Of a stretch of 64,000 nucleotides of DNA, positions 26,627 through 35,785 are shown one piece after another. Below the pieces are notes generated by a model that saw nothing but the letters and a program-made list of their open reading frames with translations, was not told the origin of the DNA and ran no database searches. Position numbers and translations under genes: made by a program. Source of the stretch: JBAZOO01 sp041648735 (lineage in GTDB: Bacteria > Verrucomicrobiota > Lentisphaeria > Oligosphaerales > CAITYL01); assembly GCA_041648735.1 (NCBI GenBank), contig JBAZOO010000016.1:19957-83956 (forward strand), read 5' to 3'. Numbering within the stretch: the stretch's first letter is position 1; each line of letters opens with the position of its first letter.

Positions 26627-28006
26627 TCACGGTTTTTTTGCCGGGCTCGGGCGATTCGGTTCGCCCTGGTAGACGCGGACATAATCCACCCACATGTCGC
26701 TCTGGTTGCCATAGCGCGCCAGATTCGGCTGCCAGCCGCCGCCGCCGATGGCCAGGTTCACCAGGAAGCCGATGGGCAGGGTCGCGGCCAGCTTGCCCGA
26801 GGGATGGCGCATGACTTCGATGTTGTCGAAGTAATAGGCGGTTTCGCTGGGGGTGACCAGGAAGCCATAGGTGTGGAACGTGGTCGACCACGAGGACTTG
26901 CCACCTACCGCCATGGTATCCACCCTCTTATGCGCGTCATAGGGATTGCCGTCGGGACCTTTCAGCTTCTCTTTGACCCAGGCCGGAGTTGGCTGGCCCC
27001 AGAAATGGGTGGTGGCGTGGTACACGGTCCAGATGCCGCCGGACCTGGCATTGGTGCCGTACCCCTCAAGCGCGTCCATTTCATCGCAGCCGGCGGTGCC
27101 GCCGCCCTGCGTGGTCGCCCAGAAGGCCGGCCAGGTGCCCGGGGCGTTCTGGGCGAGAAGCCGGCACTCGAAATAGCAGGGCGCCGTGGCGGTAAATCCG
27201 GTGCCGTCCGGACGAACCGGGGTGAGGGTGCCGGCCGCGCCCCTGGTGCCCGCCGGTTTCGTGGCGTGGATCCGCAGGAACGTCCCGACCTGGCTGAACG
27301 GATTGAGGGGGCCGGCGTTGTCGGTGAAAGGCCAAATGCTGCCGTCCCCGCCGCCCCAATGCGTCCAATACTTGGCCGCGAGGTCATTGCGCGCTTTGGC
27401 AAGCGACAAGGGGCCGGCGAAGTCGTCGGCAAAGGCCAGTTTCATGCCCTTGGCGGCGGGCGGGGCGTCCGTGGGAATGCCCTGGTTCCACGCTACGCCG
27501 CCCTGGTTGAAGAGCTGAAGCTCGCAGTAATCCTGCCGGTTGCCGCCATCCTTGGCATGGATCCGCAGGTTGAGCGGGCCGCTGGGGAACTGGTCCGCGG
27601 GGAAGACGAAGCTGCCATTGCCGGCGGCGTCGAGCTGGAGGTCGGGCGCCAAATCCACGTCATGCCCCCAGGGGCTGGGATTGGCCGCCGTGGGCTGTTG
27701 CCAGCAAAGCGCCTTGGCCTGGGTCATGCCGGGCGCCTTGAAGGTCACGGTGACATCCCCTTTGATGTCGGAGCAATAGGCTGGCGAACTGACGGCGATC
27801 GCTTGGAACCACACGGTCTGCGTCTTGGCGCTTGTGCCGTCGGGGACATAAAACGTGGAGAGGAAACTGGACAGCTCCGCCCCGGGGCTGGGGCGGGCGG
27901 CGGGCGGGGCGGCATTTTGCGCCAGGGCGCCAGACGTCATGGCGGCCAGCGCCAATGCCAGGACGGAGCGGCACCGCATTTTTGCGTTTGGTTTGATCGG
28001 GTTCAT
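26627..28006 (-). CDS. Secreted GH16 endo-glycosidase with a novel N-terminal domain
   Basis: A 459-residue protein. The signal peptide (residues 1-30) ends in SGALAQ. Residues about 50-195 form a domain of unknown family (SPAYCSDIKGDVTVTFKAPG, AKALCWQQP, NGSFVFPADQFPSGPLNLRI). The GH16 jelly roll follows from FADDFAGPLS to the end. Catalytic motif ExDxxE is present as CDEMDALEGYG near residue 307, and the closing strand MWVDYVRVYQGE is typical. GH16 enzymes cleave agarose, porphyran, laminarin, carrageenan or related galactans and glucans; the specificity cannot be read here. AAGGGG precedes ATG 28006. It is a paralogue of the protein at 35786-38053. Confidence 0.87.
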   Translation of the reverse strand: MNPIKPNAKMRCRSVLALALAAMTSGALAQNAAPPAARPSPGAELSSFLSTFYVPDGTSAKTQTVWFQAIAVSSPAYCSDIKGDVTVTFKAPGMTQAKALCWQQPTAANPSPWGHDVDLAPDLQLDAAGNGSFVFPADQFPSGPLNLRIHAKDGGNRQDYCELQLFNQGGVAWNQGIPTDAPPAAKGMKLAFADDFAGPLSLAKARNDLAAKYWTHWGGGDGSIWPFTDNAGPLNPFSQVGTFLRIHATKPAGTRGAAGTLTPVRPDGTGFTATAPCYFECRLLAQNAPGTWPAFWATTQGGGTAGCDEMDALEGYGTNARSGGIWTVYHATTHFWGQPTPAWVKEKLKGPDGNPYDAHKRVDTMAVGGKSSWSTTFHTYGFLVTPSETAYYFDNIEVMRHPSGKLAATLPIGFLVNLAIGGGGWQPNLARYGNQSDMWVDYVRVYQGEPNRPSPAKKP

Positions 28007-28085
28007 GGTTTTCCCCTTCTTGACGGGTTGGGGGTTTGCTTTCACGGGCCGGCTCGGACAGGGAGGAAGGAAGCTCGCGGCACCA

Positions 28086-29345
28086 TTAGGTCTCATGGTT
28101 GAACGACGCAACTGCATCCAGCAGCGCGACGACGTTGGCGATGGGGGTGCGGGCCTGGATGTTGTGGATGGCGTTGAAGACAAAGCCGCCGCCGGTTCCG
28201 AAGAGGCGGCACCGCTCCAGCACCTGTTCACGCACCTGCCGCGGCGTGCCAAAGGGAAGGACGTGCTGGGTATCGACGCCGGCGCCCCAAAAGGTGATCT
28301 GTGAGCCGTACGCCTCTTTCAGATGCGCGGGCGCCATTCCGGCGGCCGAGCACTGGACGGGATTGAGGATGTCAAAGCCGCAGGCGATGAAATCGGGGAT
28401 AAGCCTCTCGACCGCGCCACAGGAATGCTTGAAGACCTTCCATGGCGTATGGGCGTGGATCCAGCGGGTCATCCGCTGGTAATGGGGTTTCCAGAGGCTC
28501 CGGAACGTGTCCGGGGAACAGAAGGGGGCGTTTTGCGTGCCGAAATCGGTGCCGCAGAGCATGACCACGTCGAGGCAATCGCCGTAGGCCGCGTTGATTG
28601 CCTCGAGGTTTTCCAGGGCGATTTCGGTCTGGCAGTGGAAAATGGCGTGAATGTAATCCTGGCGGCTGGCGGTGGAGATGTACCATTCCGCAATGTCCCG
28701 AATCCCCTTGGGATGCTTGAGGAAAGGCGCGGGCACCAGGGCGATGTCGCCAAGGGCGGTGCCGGGCAGGCCGGCGACGACCGCCAGGCCGGTCTTCCGG
28801 GCGGCGCGGGCATCGGCGGCCAATTGCGCGATCCGGGCGGGCGAAAGGCGGGTGAACTCTTCGCAATTGTCGGCCGGGTTGAGGCGGTCCTCGTCAATGG
28901 GCGGCTGCCGGATGATGGTGTCGAAGAAGTAGCTCTCCTTGGGCATCCGCGCACAGGCCGGCGCGGCAGTGTCGCCTTGCGGATAGATGAAAATGTCGCC
29001 GGCCGCGTCGGTGCGGGTGTGGAAATGCTCCGAGACCAGAAGTTCCTGCCCCCAGGGCGCGCGCCAGGGCTTCCAGTTTTCATTGTCAAAGCCAAAAATC
29101 GTCCCCCGGGGATAGGGGGAAGTGACCGAGACGCCCAGCGCCTGTTGCAGGTCCGGCTCGATCATCCCGAGCATCTGGTAAGGTTCGCCGACCTTGACCG
29201 GGCGCTTTTCCAGGCCGAAATGTTCGCGGAGCTGGGCGACCACGCCGCAATGGATGCCGGTGACCGGGGTGGCGCCGAAGTCCACCGGTAGCGCCTGAGG
29301 TTGCCGATGGGCAAGGGCGTCAAGTACAAGGTTGCGTTTGTTCAT
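28086..29345 (-). CDS. UroD/MtaA-family protein, predicted methyltransferase
   Basis: A 419-residue TIM-barrel protein of the uroporphyrinogen decarboxylase superfamily. The motif WKVFKHSCGAVERLIPDF contains HxCG, the zinc-site pattern of MtaA/MtbA-type corrinoid methyltransferases, and GGGFVFNAIHNIQARTPIAN is the family's closing block. The N-terminal segment HRQPQALPVDFGATPVTGIH is typical of PVC and Clostridia members found near sugar genes. A haem-pathway role is unlikely because the active-site arginines of true UroD are not evident and the gene sits in a polysaccharide locus. A second, divergent member lies at 43853-44971. It might demethylate O-methylated sugars, but this is inference. 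No corrinoid protein is encoded nearby. Confidence 0.75.
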   Translation of the reverse strand: MNKRNLVLDALAHRQPQALPVDFGATPVTGIHCGVVAQLREHFGLEKRPVKVGEPYQMLGMIEPDLQQALGVSVTSPYPRGTIFGFDNENWKPWRAPWGQELLVSEHFHTRTDAAGDIFIYPQGDTAAPACARMPKESYFFDTIIRQPPIDEDRLNPADNCEEFTRLSPARIAQLAADARAARKTGLAVVAGLPGTALGDIALVPAPFLKHPKGIRDIAEWYISTASRQDYIHAIFHCQTEIALENLEAINAAYGDCLDVVMLCGTDFGTQNAPFCSPDTFRSLWKPHYQRMTRWIHAHTPWKVFKHSCGAVERLIPDFIACGFDILNPVQCSAAGMAPAHLKEAYGSQITFWGAGVDTQHVLPFGTPRQVREQVLERCRLFGTGGGFVFNAIHNIQARTPIANVVALLDAVASFNHET

Positions 29346-29450
29346 GGCTGAATTCCATACTGTCTTGCCGATAACTTGGCTCGCTTGTCGCAATTACCCA
29401 ACAGTTTTTCCGCGGCGCAACCGGGCGGCGGGCTGACTGCCGACATCTCG

Positions 29451-30956
29451 TCATTTTTTCCCCCGGACGGCTTCCCGCATGGGAAGACCCGTGTCATAAT
29501 CGAGCTGTCGGGGCTCGTATTCTTCGTTTTCGCGTTGCCGAGTCAGCAATGTATAAGCCGATGTCGCCGGCCGGGCGTCGGTCCGCCACGGACGCCGTTC
29601 CCAATAATAGCCGCGGAAGGGATCGCGGGTGCGATTCATCCAGTCGAGCAGCCGGTCATGGAGTGTGTTGCGCCGCCCGGAATGTTCGGCGGATAGGATC
29701 AGGTTTTCCATTTCCTGAGGGTCGGCCTGTAAATCGTACAATTCGTCCGATGTCAGCAGGTTGATGACCAGTTTATACCGCCCGTCAAACGCCGCACGGA
29801 TCGGCTGGAACCCCATGAACCCGTCGTGATCGACCTCGTAGCGTCCGAATTCCAGGAAAACCGCATCGTTCGGGCGGACGCTCGGATCGCGGAAGGTCCG
29901 GGCCATGCTGGTACCCTCGAGCGATTTTGGTATCGGCAGGCCGAGTGCGTCCATCACCGTGGGCACGATGTCGATGTGCGAAACCGGATGCTGGCATACG
30001 GCTCCTGCCGGTGTATTTCCTGGCCAGCGCACCAGCAGCGGGATGCGGGTGATCTCGTCGTACATGGCCGGCCCCTTGCTCTCAAGGCCATGGGAGTGGA
30101 TCATGTCGCCGTGGTCCGAGGTATAAATGACCAGTGTGTCCGGCGCGTAGCGGTCAATTGCCTCCATCACCCGGCCGATCTCGGAATCAACAAATGAATT
30201 GCAGCCGAGAAACCAACTGAGCCATTGATTGTGGATCTTAAGGGTGTCCTTGTTTTCCCGGAGCGAGTCGCCGGCCCAGACTCGCTGGTGTTCCGGTTTG
30301 CCCTCCAGTCGGTCCCAAACGTTGGGGCTCTTGGGCCATTCATAGTTCTGGTACATTTCCGAAAACGGGCGGGGGCAGAGGAAGGGGCCGTGCGGTTCGT
30401 CATAGGAAAGCACCAACAGGAAATCTTCCGCGCCGTGCTTGCCCAAAAAATCTATCGCCCGATTGGAGCAGCGGCGGCCATAAGTGAATTCCGCGGTGAG
30501 GTCTGGATCCCTGTTGGTTTCGCTCTGCCGCGAACGGAGCCGCCCCTCTTCGGAAAGCTCCTGAAGATAGCGCCGCATGTCATACCAATAGCCATCGTCC
30601 CACCCCTCCGGACACTGCCCCGTACCGAAATAATCCGTGCCGTCCAAATGCCATTTCCCGATATAAGCCGCGTGAATGCCATGGTCATGCACCCGCTTGC
30701 CAATGGTAATGTAGTTGGAGCCCAAAGGCATGCCGTTTCCCCAGCAGCCGCTTGAATGCGGCCAAGTCCCGGTGAACAGACCTGCGCGCGCCGGGCCGCA
30801 CACCGGTTGGCAGGTGTAGGCGCGATCAAAACGGGTTCCCTGCTTCGCCAGTGCGTCCAGACACGGCGTTTTCATCTCGTTGTTGCCGTAGCAGCCCAGC
30901 ATGTCAGTTCGCTGGGTGTCGGTCATGATGATGATTACCCGTTTTGCTTTATTCAT
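29451..30956 (-). CDS. Sulfatase (S1 family), formylglycine type
   Basis: A 501-residue sulfatase removing sulfate esters from sugars. The metal site starts at IIIMTDTQRTDMLGCYG, and the activation motif is CGPAR (Cys53-Arg57), the CxPxR sequence converted to formylglycine by a maturase that is not in this window. YIGKWHLDG, SYDEPHGPF and TSDHGDMIHSHGL complete the active site, and LYDLQADPQEMENL ends the protein. No signal peptide is present, so it is likely cytoplasmic. The gene is visibly less GC-rich than its neighbours, which suggests later acquisition. It lies between a UroD-like gene and a large toroid-like gene on the same strand. Confidence 0.93.
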   Translation of the reverse strand: MNKAKRVIIIMTDTQRTDMLGCYGNNEMKTPCLDALAKQGTRFDRAYTCQPVCGPARAGLFTGTWPHSSGCWGNGMPLGSNYITIGKRVHDHGIHAAYIGKWHLDGTDYFGTGQCPEGWDDGYWYDMRRYLQELSEEGRLRSRQSETNRDPDLTAEFTYGRRCSNRAIDFLGKHGAEDFLLVLSYDEPHGPFLCPRPFSEMYQNYEWPKSPNVWDRLEGKPEHQRVWAGDSLRENKDTLKIHNQWLSWFLGCNSFVDSEIGRVMEAIDRYAPDTLVIYTSDHGDMIHSHGLESKGPAMYDEITRIPLLVRWPGNTPAGAVCQHPVSHIDIVPTVMDALGLPIPKSLEGTSMARTFRDPSVRPNDAVFLEFGRYEVDHDGFMGFQPIRAAFDGRYKLVINLLTSDELYDLQADPQEMENLILSAEHSGRRNTLHDRLLDWMNRTRDPFRGYYWERRPWRTDARPATSAYTLLTRQRENEEYEPRQLDYDTGLPMREAVRGKK

Positions 30957-31018
30957 GACAGTGCCGTTTGGTTTCTTCCCAGTTCGCTTCCCACGCACAA
31001 TCGGTCATCGGTTAGCTT

Positions 31019-33262
31019 TCATGACGGAATCGGCGCCACGGCCGGCTGCCCAACCCATTGCATTCCAGCGGCCGCCGTGCCGGAAAACAGGCTGGACTCA
31101 ATGCGCTGCCGCCGGCGCAGGTTCAGGTGAATCCGGCTGACGACCGCTTCCGACGGCTGAATGTTCAAGGCGCCGCCTTGGCCGCGCACGGTGCAGTTCC
31201 ACGCCACGATCTCGCCGTTCTCGCGTTCCACCACATAGGCCGCGGTCAGGGCGACTTCGGCCAGGCACTTGAAGATTTCGTGGACGTCGTTGTCGCAGCA
31301 CCCGCCGCCTTCGCCCTCATACCCGTGGACCCAAGTGTGCGGCGGGGCCTTGTACCAGCCGCTGATCATCGGCAGGTATTGTTCGCCGATGGTTTGCGGG
31401 ACATGCTGGCCCCGGCCGGGCTGGCGGGGCTGTTCGCGCCACACCTTGGCTTCGATGCGGGGATCGGGAATGAACGCCCAGCGCAGCTCGCCACTGGCGG
31501 CGTCAATGAGCTGCGCGCAACTGCCCAGCCCGTCCATCGCCTGGCGCAAATACTCCTCCCGGCCGGTCAGCAGATACAGATACCACAGCCCGTAGATCCG
31601 CCACGCGCTCCAGCCATGCGGGGAATTGAGCATGTTCGGCTTGGTCAGCACGTCGTACTGCGCCTCCCAGAAGCGCAGGCTGCCGCCGTTCATCCGCCCG
31701 TCGGGAACCAGAATCTGCGAGAGGCAGCGGTGGCCGCCGGCCAGACGCAAGGCCGCGTCGAGGTATTTCCGCCGTTCGGCCGGATCGGCCTGCCCGAGCG
31801 CAAACAACGCCAGTTGCGTGTAACTGCAGGCGATCATGCCGTCCTCGTAGGTCATCTCGCCTTCGGTCTGGATGTTGTCGAGATTGCGCGCCAGCTCGTC
31901 CACCGCACGCCTCACCGAGGCGTAATGCCGCCGCCAGCGCTCGTCCCAGCGGGGATCGGCCGCCGCCAGTTTCTTCTCCTCCGCCATGACTTCCATAATG
32001 GACTTGGCGATATAGACGACGGAAGTGTAATGGACTTTGCCGCAACGATAGGCGCCGTCGGGCGTCTGTTTGGTGAGCAGAAAGTCAACCAGCGAAGCGG
32101 CGAACTCCAGGTCGTGGCGGTCGCCGGTGACGCGGCCGCGGGCGGCCAGCAAGCCGGCCGCGCAAGCCTCGTTTTGGATGCGGCCTCCCTCCCACTGGGG
32201 AATGGCCCGGGGCAGCATCTTCTCCAGGTCGTACATCAACGGCCAGATTTCCGCGAATTTCGCTTCCGCCTGGGCGTCGAGGCCGGCGTCGGGGAAGTGC
32301 TCCCGCGCCGCGAAACAGGAAAAGAGGCCGTACCAGGATTCGGTGTGTGACGAGCCCTTCTGCGGCTTGGCGATGGCTTCCGCGCGGGCCCGCTTCAGGT
32401 ACCACGACCAGGGATGCCGGACGCAGAGCGTGGCTTCGGCCACCTTGCCATTCGGCGCCACGGCGCGGTAGATATACTGGCCGGGCTTTTCGCCGGGCCG
32501 GTACGTCTCGCGCCGGGTCTGCTCGCCAAAAACGGTGACCTGGACTTCGCCGCCAGGCTCGACGGTATGGCGGTCGCACTCGATCATCGGCGCGCCGGTG
32601 CTCCGCGCCAGCCGCGGCTTCACCTGCGCCAGGTCCGGGATTTCTTCAAAACAGATAGTCCACTGCTTCCGCTCGCCGGGCGCGAGGGCGTCGAGCCCCC
32701 GGGGATGGCGCGGCGGCAGCGGGCCGGGCTGGAGCAGGTCCAGCCACGCCGTGTAGATGCGGTGCAGGCCCTGCTTGTAGTCCAGATGCCACGAGGCCAC
32801 CGGATCCGGCGAACTGACACCCAGGATGCGCCCCGCCGGGCTCATGAAGTACCCCCAGAAGTGCGTCTTCTCGCAACGCAGCAGCGTCGGGAACAGCTTC
32901 TCGTTCCACTCCGGGAATTTCTCCATGTAGGCATCAACGCCCAACCGCAGCGCGGCGTGCAGCCCCGTTGCCGGCGCCGCGCCCAGGTTCCGGAGCGCGG
33001 CCACGACCACCAGCCGCCCAGCGTCGGCCAAATGGTACTCCAGTTCGAAGGCCAGCTCGCCGCGCTGGCCGGAAAAGCGCGGTTCCCCGCCAGGGCGGGC
33101 CTGGAGCTGGACCGCCTGCCATTGGCCGCCTTCCCGCACCAACCATTGTGGCCCGCCATGTTCCCCGGCCTGGAACGGAAGGCTGCCCACGGCGGTGGCG
33201 AACGACTGGATTCCCGCCGCGCCGACCGTCACGCGCAGCTCATTGTTTTCCAGTATCGTCAT
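31019..33262 (-). CDS. Large six-hairpin-toroid-like protein, putative glycosidase or lyase
   Basis: A 747-residue protein without a recognised family. The N-terminal third is a beta-rich domain (ELAFELEYHLADAGRLVVVA). The middle and C-terminal parts alternate long helices with conserved aromatic motifs such as HTESWYGLFSCFAAREHF, RIQNEACAAGLLAARGRV, SPHGWSAWRIYGLWYLYLL and HTWVHGYEGEGGGCCDND, as in (alpha/alpha)6 toroid glycosidases and lyases. No signal peptide is present. ATG 33262 has AAGGA seven bases upstream, and two upstream ATGs lack a site. Its position after a sulfatase supports an oligosaccharide-processing role. Catalytic residues cannot be assigned. Confidence 0.55.
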   Translation of the reverse strand: MTILENNELRVTVGAAGIQSFATAVGSLPFQAGEHGGPQWLVREGGQWQAVQLQARPGGEPRFSGQRGELAFELEYHLADAGRLVVVAALRNLGAAPATGLHAALRLGVDAYMEKFPEWNEKLFPTLLRCEKTHFWGYFMSPAGRILGVSSPDPVASWHLDYKQGLHRIYTAWLDLLQPGPLPPRHPRGLDALAPGERKQWTICFEEIPDLAQVKPRLARSTGAPMIECDRHTVEPGGEVQVTVFGEQTRRETYRPGEKPGQYIYRAVAPNGKVAEATLCVRHPWSWYLKRARAEAIAKPQKGSSHTESWYGLFSCFAAREHFPDAGLDAQAEAKFAEIWPLMYDLEKMLPRAIPQWEGGRIQNEACAAGLLAARGRVTGDRHDLEFAASLVDFLLTKQTPDGAYRCGKVHYTSVVYIAKSIMEVMAEEKKLAAADPRWDERWRRHYASVRRAVDELARNLDNIQTEGEMTYEDGMIACSYTQLALFALGQADPAERRKYLDAALRLAGGHRCLSQILVPDGRMNGGSLRFWEAQYDVLTKPNMLNSPHGWSAWRIYGLWYLYLLTGREEYLRQAMDGLGSCAQLIDAASGELRWAFIPDPRIEAKVWREQPRQPGRGQHVPQTIGEQYLPMISGWYKAPPHTWVHGYEGEGGGCCDNDVHEIFKCLAEVALTAAYVVERENGEIVAWNCTVRGQGGALNIQPSEAVVSRIHLNLRRRQRIESSLFSGTAAAGMQWVGQPAVAPIPS

Positions 33263-33304
33263 CAATTTGTCCTTGAGCTTCATTGTCATCCGCGGGGTTG
33301 TTTT

Positions 33305-33568
33305 TCAAGTCTTGGCTTCGCTTTCCGCGGTGCGATGGAGGCGGCGGTCGCTGAAGATGTCGGTCCAAGCGCGGTCATCCACACAATGTTCGGGGTCAAG
33401 CCGCCGCTGCGGCCCCAGGGTGCCGACCAGGCACGGGGCGATGTGCGGATGGGAGCCGCGGAGATGCGCCCACGCCTGCTCGAACCGGCCCAGAAGCCAG
33501 CCGGAGAACCGATTCACGCTGGCCGTGGTCTCGGCCGCGCGGTAATCGCCGACCAGCGGCTTGCGGAA
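33305..33568 (-). pseudogene. Truncated C-terminal copy of the 47528-48565 gene
   Basis: This stretch is about 80-85 percent identical by eye to the last 250 bases of the gene at 47528. It encodes the same tail (VNRFSGWLLGRFEQAWAHLR, ending DIFSDRRLHRTAESEAKT). The first three-quarters of the gene is missing, and the copy abuts the end of the GH94-like gene. Both edges of the copy are abrupt. A start codon within the fragment gives only about 70 residues, so it is probably dead. Confidence 0.8.
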
Positions 33569-33586
33569 TTGGCCATTGCCGCAGGC

Positions 33587-35632
33587 TCACGCTGCCCCCG
33601 CCCCGAGGCCACGGCCGCTCGCAAACGCCACCTGGTAGGCCCATTTGGCCACTTCATGCGGATTGCAGGCGTCGCGGTGGAAACCCTGCGCCCAGGGTTG
33701 GGGATAGGCCTCGCCAGCCTGCTGCGACCGGCCGAAGTGCGACGAGGCCGGCCCGTCAATCCCGTCGGGCGCCATGAAGGGCGACCACCATTCCCCGGGA
33801 AAGTGGCGGCGATGATTGGCGCGCGAGCAGCGGTGGTGCAGTTCCATGGCCTCGTCGGCCAGGCCGGCGTCAGCCAGCGCCAGCGCCAGCCACTGGCCGA
33901 CAATCCACCAGATGCCGCCGTTCTCCCCGCTGCCCGGCGGATAAAGGCAGTGGGTGCGCCCCGGGAAATCGCCATGGTCGAGCGGCCGGTCAATGATGGC
34001 CGGGCCGATGGGCGTGTCGCAGCGCCGCAGCGCGGTGCGCAGCATCTCCCGCCGCCGCGCCGGAGTTCCCAGGCGCGCCAGGGCCATCCACGGCTGGGCG
34101 TCCAGATAGATCCGGTTCTCGGCGGCATCGCCGACCAGGCCGCCGTCATCGCCAATCGCCCGTGGCCACCATGCACCCTTGCCAAACGCGGCGCAGGCGG
34201 CGCGCAACGCCTTGGCGTGGCGCCGCAACCCGTTCGCCCGCGTGGCATCGCCGGCCGCCCGCGCCAGCGCCGCCGCCAGCCGCTCCTGCGCCACGACGGC
34301 CAAGCCCGCGTTCATCAAGGATTCGCCACGCCCCTGGGGGCCGACGCGTCCCAGCCAGTCGTTCCAGTCGCCGGAGAGCATGCGCGGGAGGCCGTGCCGG
34401 CCCACGCCGACGGTCTTCCGCGCAAACGCCAGGAGGCGGTCAAGATGGCCGGAAAGCGGCGCCTTCCAGCCATCGGCGGCGGCCAGTTCCACGGCCAGCA
34501 ACGTCGGCCCTTCGGCATCGAGCACCTCGGCCAAGGCGAGCGCCCACCACCAGACCTGCTCGCTGGCGATGGCCAAGGCGTCGGCCGCCGCGCCGCCGTG
34601 CTCCCCGCCCGGCGCCTTCCACAGGTAGTCGCGCCCCGGCGTGGCGTTGGACATTTGCGGAATGCCGCGGCGCGGGCAGCTCGCCGCCACCGAGCGCAGC
34701 ACCTGGTCGCGGGCCAGGGCGGGCGCGATCTTCGCGATGCCCCAGGCCACCTGGTTGCCGTCGCGGAAACTGGTCATGGCTCCGGACTGGTCCAGCGCCG
34801 GCGAACGGTGGTCCAGAAGATAGAGATGGCCGTTGCCCGCGCAGTTGAACCCCCGTGACGCATCATGGAACGCGCTGCCCACCAGCAATTGCGCCGACCA
34901 GCGGATCTCGACCGGATCGCAGCCCGGCCGCACCTCGACCCGCCCCAGCAGTTCGCGCCAACGCCGACGCTGGCCGGCGCGCGCCGCGGCAAACTCCCCG
35001 GCGCTTGGCGGCCGGGGATCGGCGCCGGCGGGATCGTAGCCGACGCGGACCAGCAACGGCTCGGCAAGACTGGCCCGCCAGGCATTCCCTTGCGAGGCGA
35101 GGTTACAGCCCTGCGCCGCCCACCCCACCCGGCCGTAGCCCGGGAGGTCGGTGCCCAGGCAATCATCGCGCCGGGTGGCGCCGGCCAGGTTGGTCGGGAG
35201 CAGCAGGCTGGGGGCGGGCGTGTCCGGGTTCCGGGCGTGCCAGCTCCAGCACAGCAGCAGTTCCCGCGCCGCCAAGTCCGGCACCAGCACTTCCAGGTGC
35301 AGGAATCCGTCCGCCAACGGGATCGTGGCTTGGGCCGTCCCCGGCCCGAGCAGCCAGCGCCCGCCGGGCAGCCGCTGGAGATCCAGCTCCAATTCCGCAT
35401 CGCCGGTGATGAGCTTCGCCCGCCGGTGGCCGGCGTGGAAGGGCGCCGGCGCGAAATAGCGGCTGCCAAACTCCGCCGACAATGGCCGCACGCTGCCGTC
35501 AAGATAGACCTCGGCCTTCATCCGCCAGCCGGCCAGGGGATGATGCGCATACGGGTCGCCGCCGCCGGCTTCGACCCAGGCAGTGGGCAGCCCCTCGTGT
35601 TCGGCCCAGGCAGTGTGGAACGGAATGTTCAT
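33587..35632 (-). CDS. GH94-like protein (glycoside phosphorylase relative)
   Basis: A 681-residue protein. A beta-sandwich N-terminal half is followed by an (alpha/alpha)6 half. That half contains MLSGDWNDWLGRVGPQGRGES and YPPGSGENGGIWWIVGQWLALALADAG, which parallel the GDWND and YPPG-ENGG blocks of GH94 cellobiose and chitobiose phosphorylases. In the canonical family the second block continues with QYTHAA; here it reads IWWIVG, so the phosphate site may differ. It is also shorter than most GH94 enzymes (about 800 residues). No signal peptide, so it would act in the cytoplasm, saving ATP by phosphorolysis if active. AAGGA lies 13 bases before ATG 35632. Hydrolase or phosphorylase activity remains open. 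Confidence 0.6.
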   Translation of the reverse strand: MNIPFHTAWAEHEGLPTAWVEAGGGDPYAHHPLAGWRMKAEVYLDGSVRPLSAEFGSRYFAPAPFHAGHRRAKLITGDAELELDLQRLPGGRWLLGPGTAQATIPLADGFLHLEVLVPDLAARELLLCWSWHARNPDTPAPSLLLPTNLAGATRRDDCLGTDLPGYGRVGWAAQGCNLASQGNAWRASLAEPLLVRVGYDPAGADPRPPSAGEFAAARAGQRRRWRELLGRVEVRPGCDPVEIRWSAQLLVGSAFHDASRGFNCAGNGHLYLLDHRSPALDQSGAMTSFRDGNQVAWGIAKIAPALARDQVLRSVAASCPRRGIPQMSNATPGRDYLWKAPGGEHGGAAADALAIASEQVWWWALALAEVLDAEGPTLLAVELAAADGWKAPLSGHLDRLLAFARKTVGVGRHGLPRMLSGDWNDWLGRVGPQGRGESLMNAGLAVVAQERLAAALARAAGDATRANGLRRHAKALRAACAAFGKGAWWPRAIGDDGGLVGDAAENRIYLDAQPWMALARLGTPARRREMLRTALRRCDTPIGPAIIDRPLDHGDFPGRTHCLYPPGSGENGGIWWIVGQWLALALADAGLADEAMELHHRCSRANHRRHFPGEWWSPFMAPDGIDGPASSHFGRSQQAGEAYPQPWAQGFHRDACNPHEVAKWAYQVAFASGRGLGAGAA

Positions 35633-35785
35633 GTTGCGTTGGCTGTCCTTAATCAACCGGAGTTGGCAGGGTCGAAAGCCAGCGATGGCCATCGAGAGCC
35701 CTCGAAGCCGGGATTGCTCCGACAGGGGCGGCACGATTCACCCGTCCCTTCCCGCCTGAACTTGTGTAAATTCCTTCCTGACTTA

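Noticed and set aside
28086..29345. Haem biosynthesis gene hemE
   Set aside because: The HxCG zinc motif, divergent N-terminus and glycan locus context fit the methyltransferase branch of the superfamily better than uroporphyrinogen decarboxylase.
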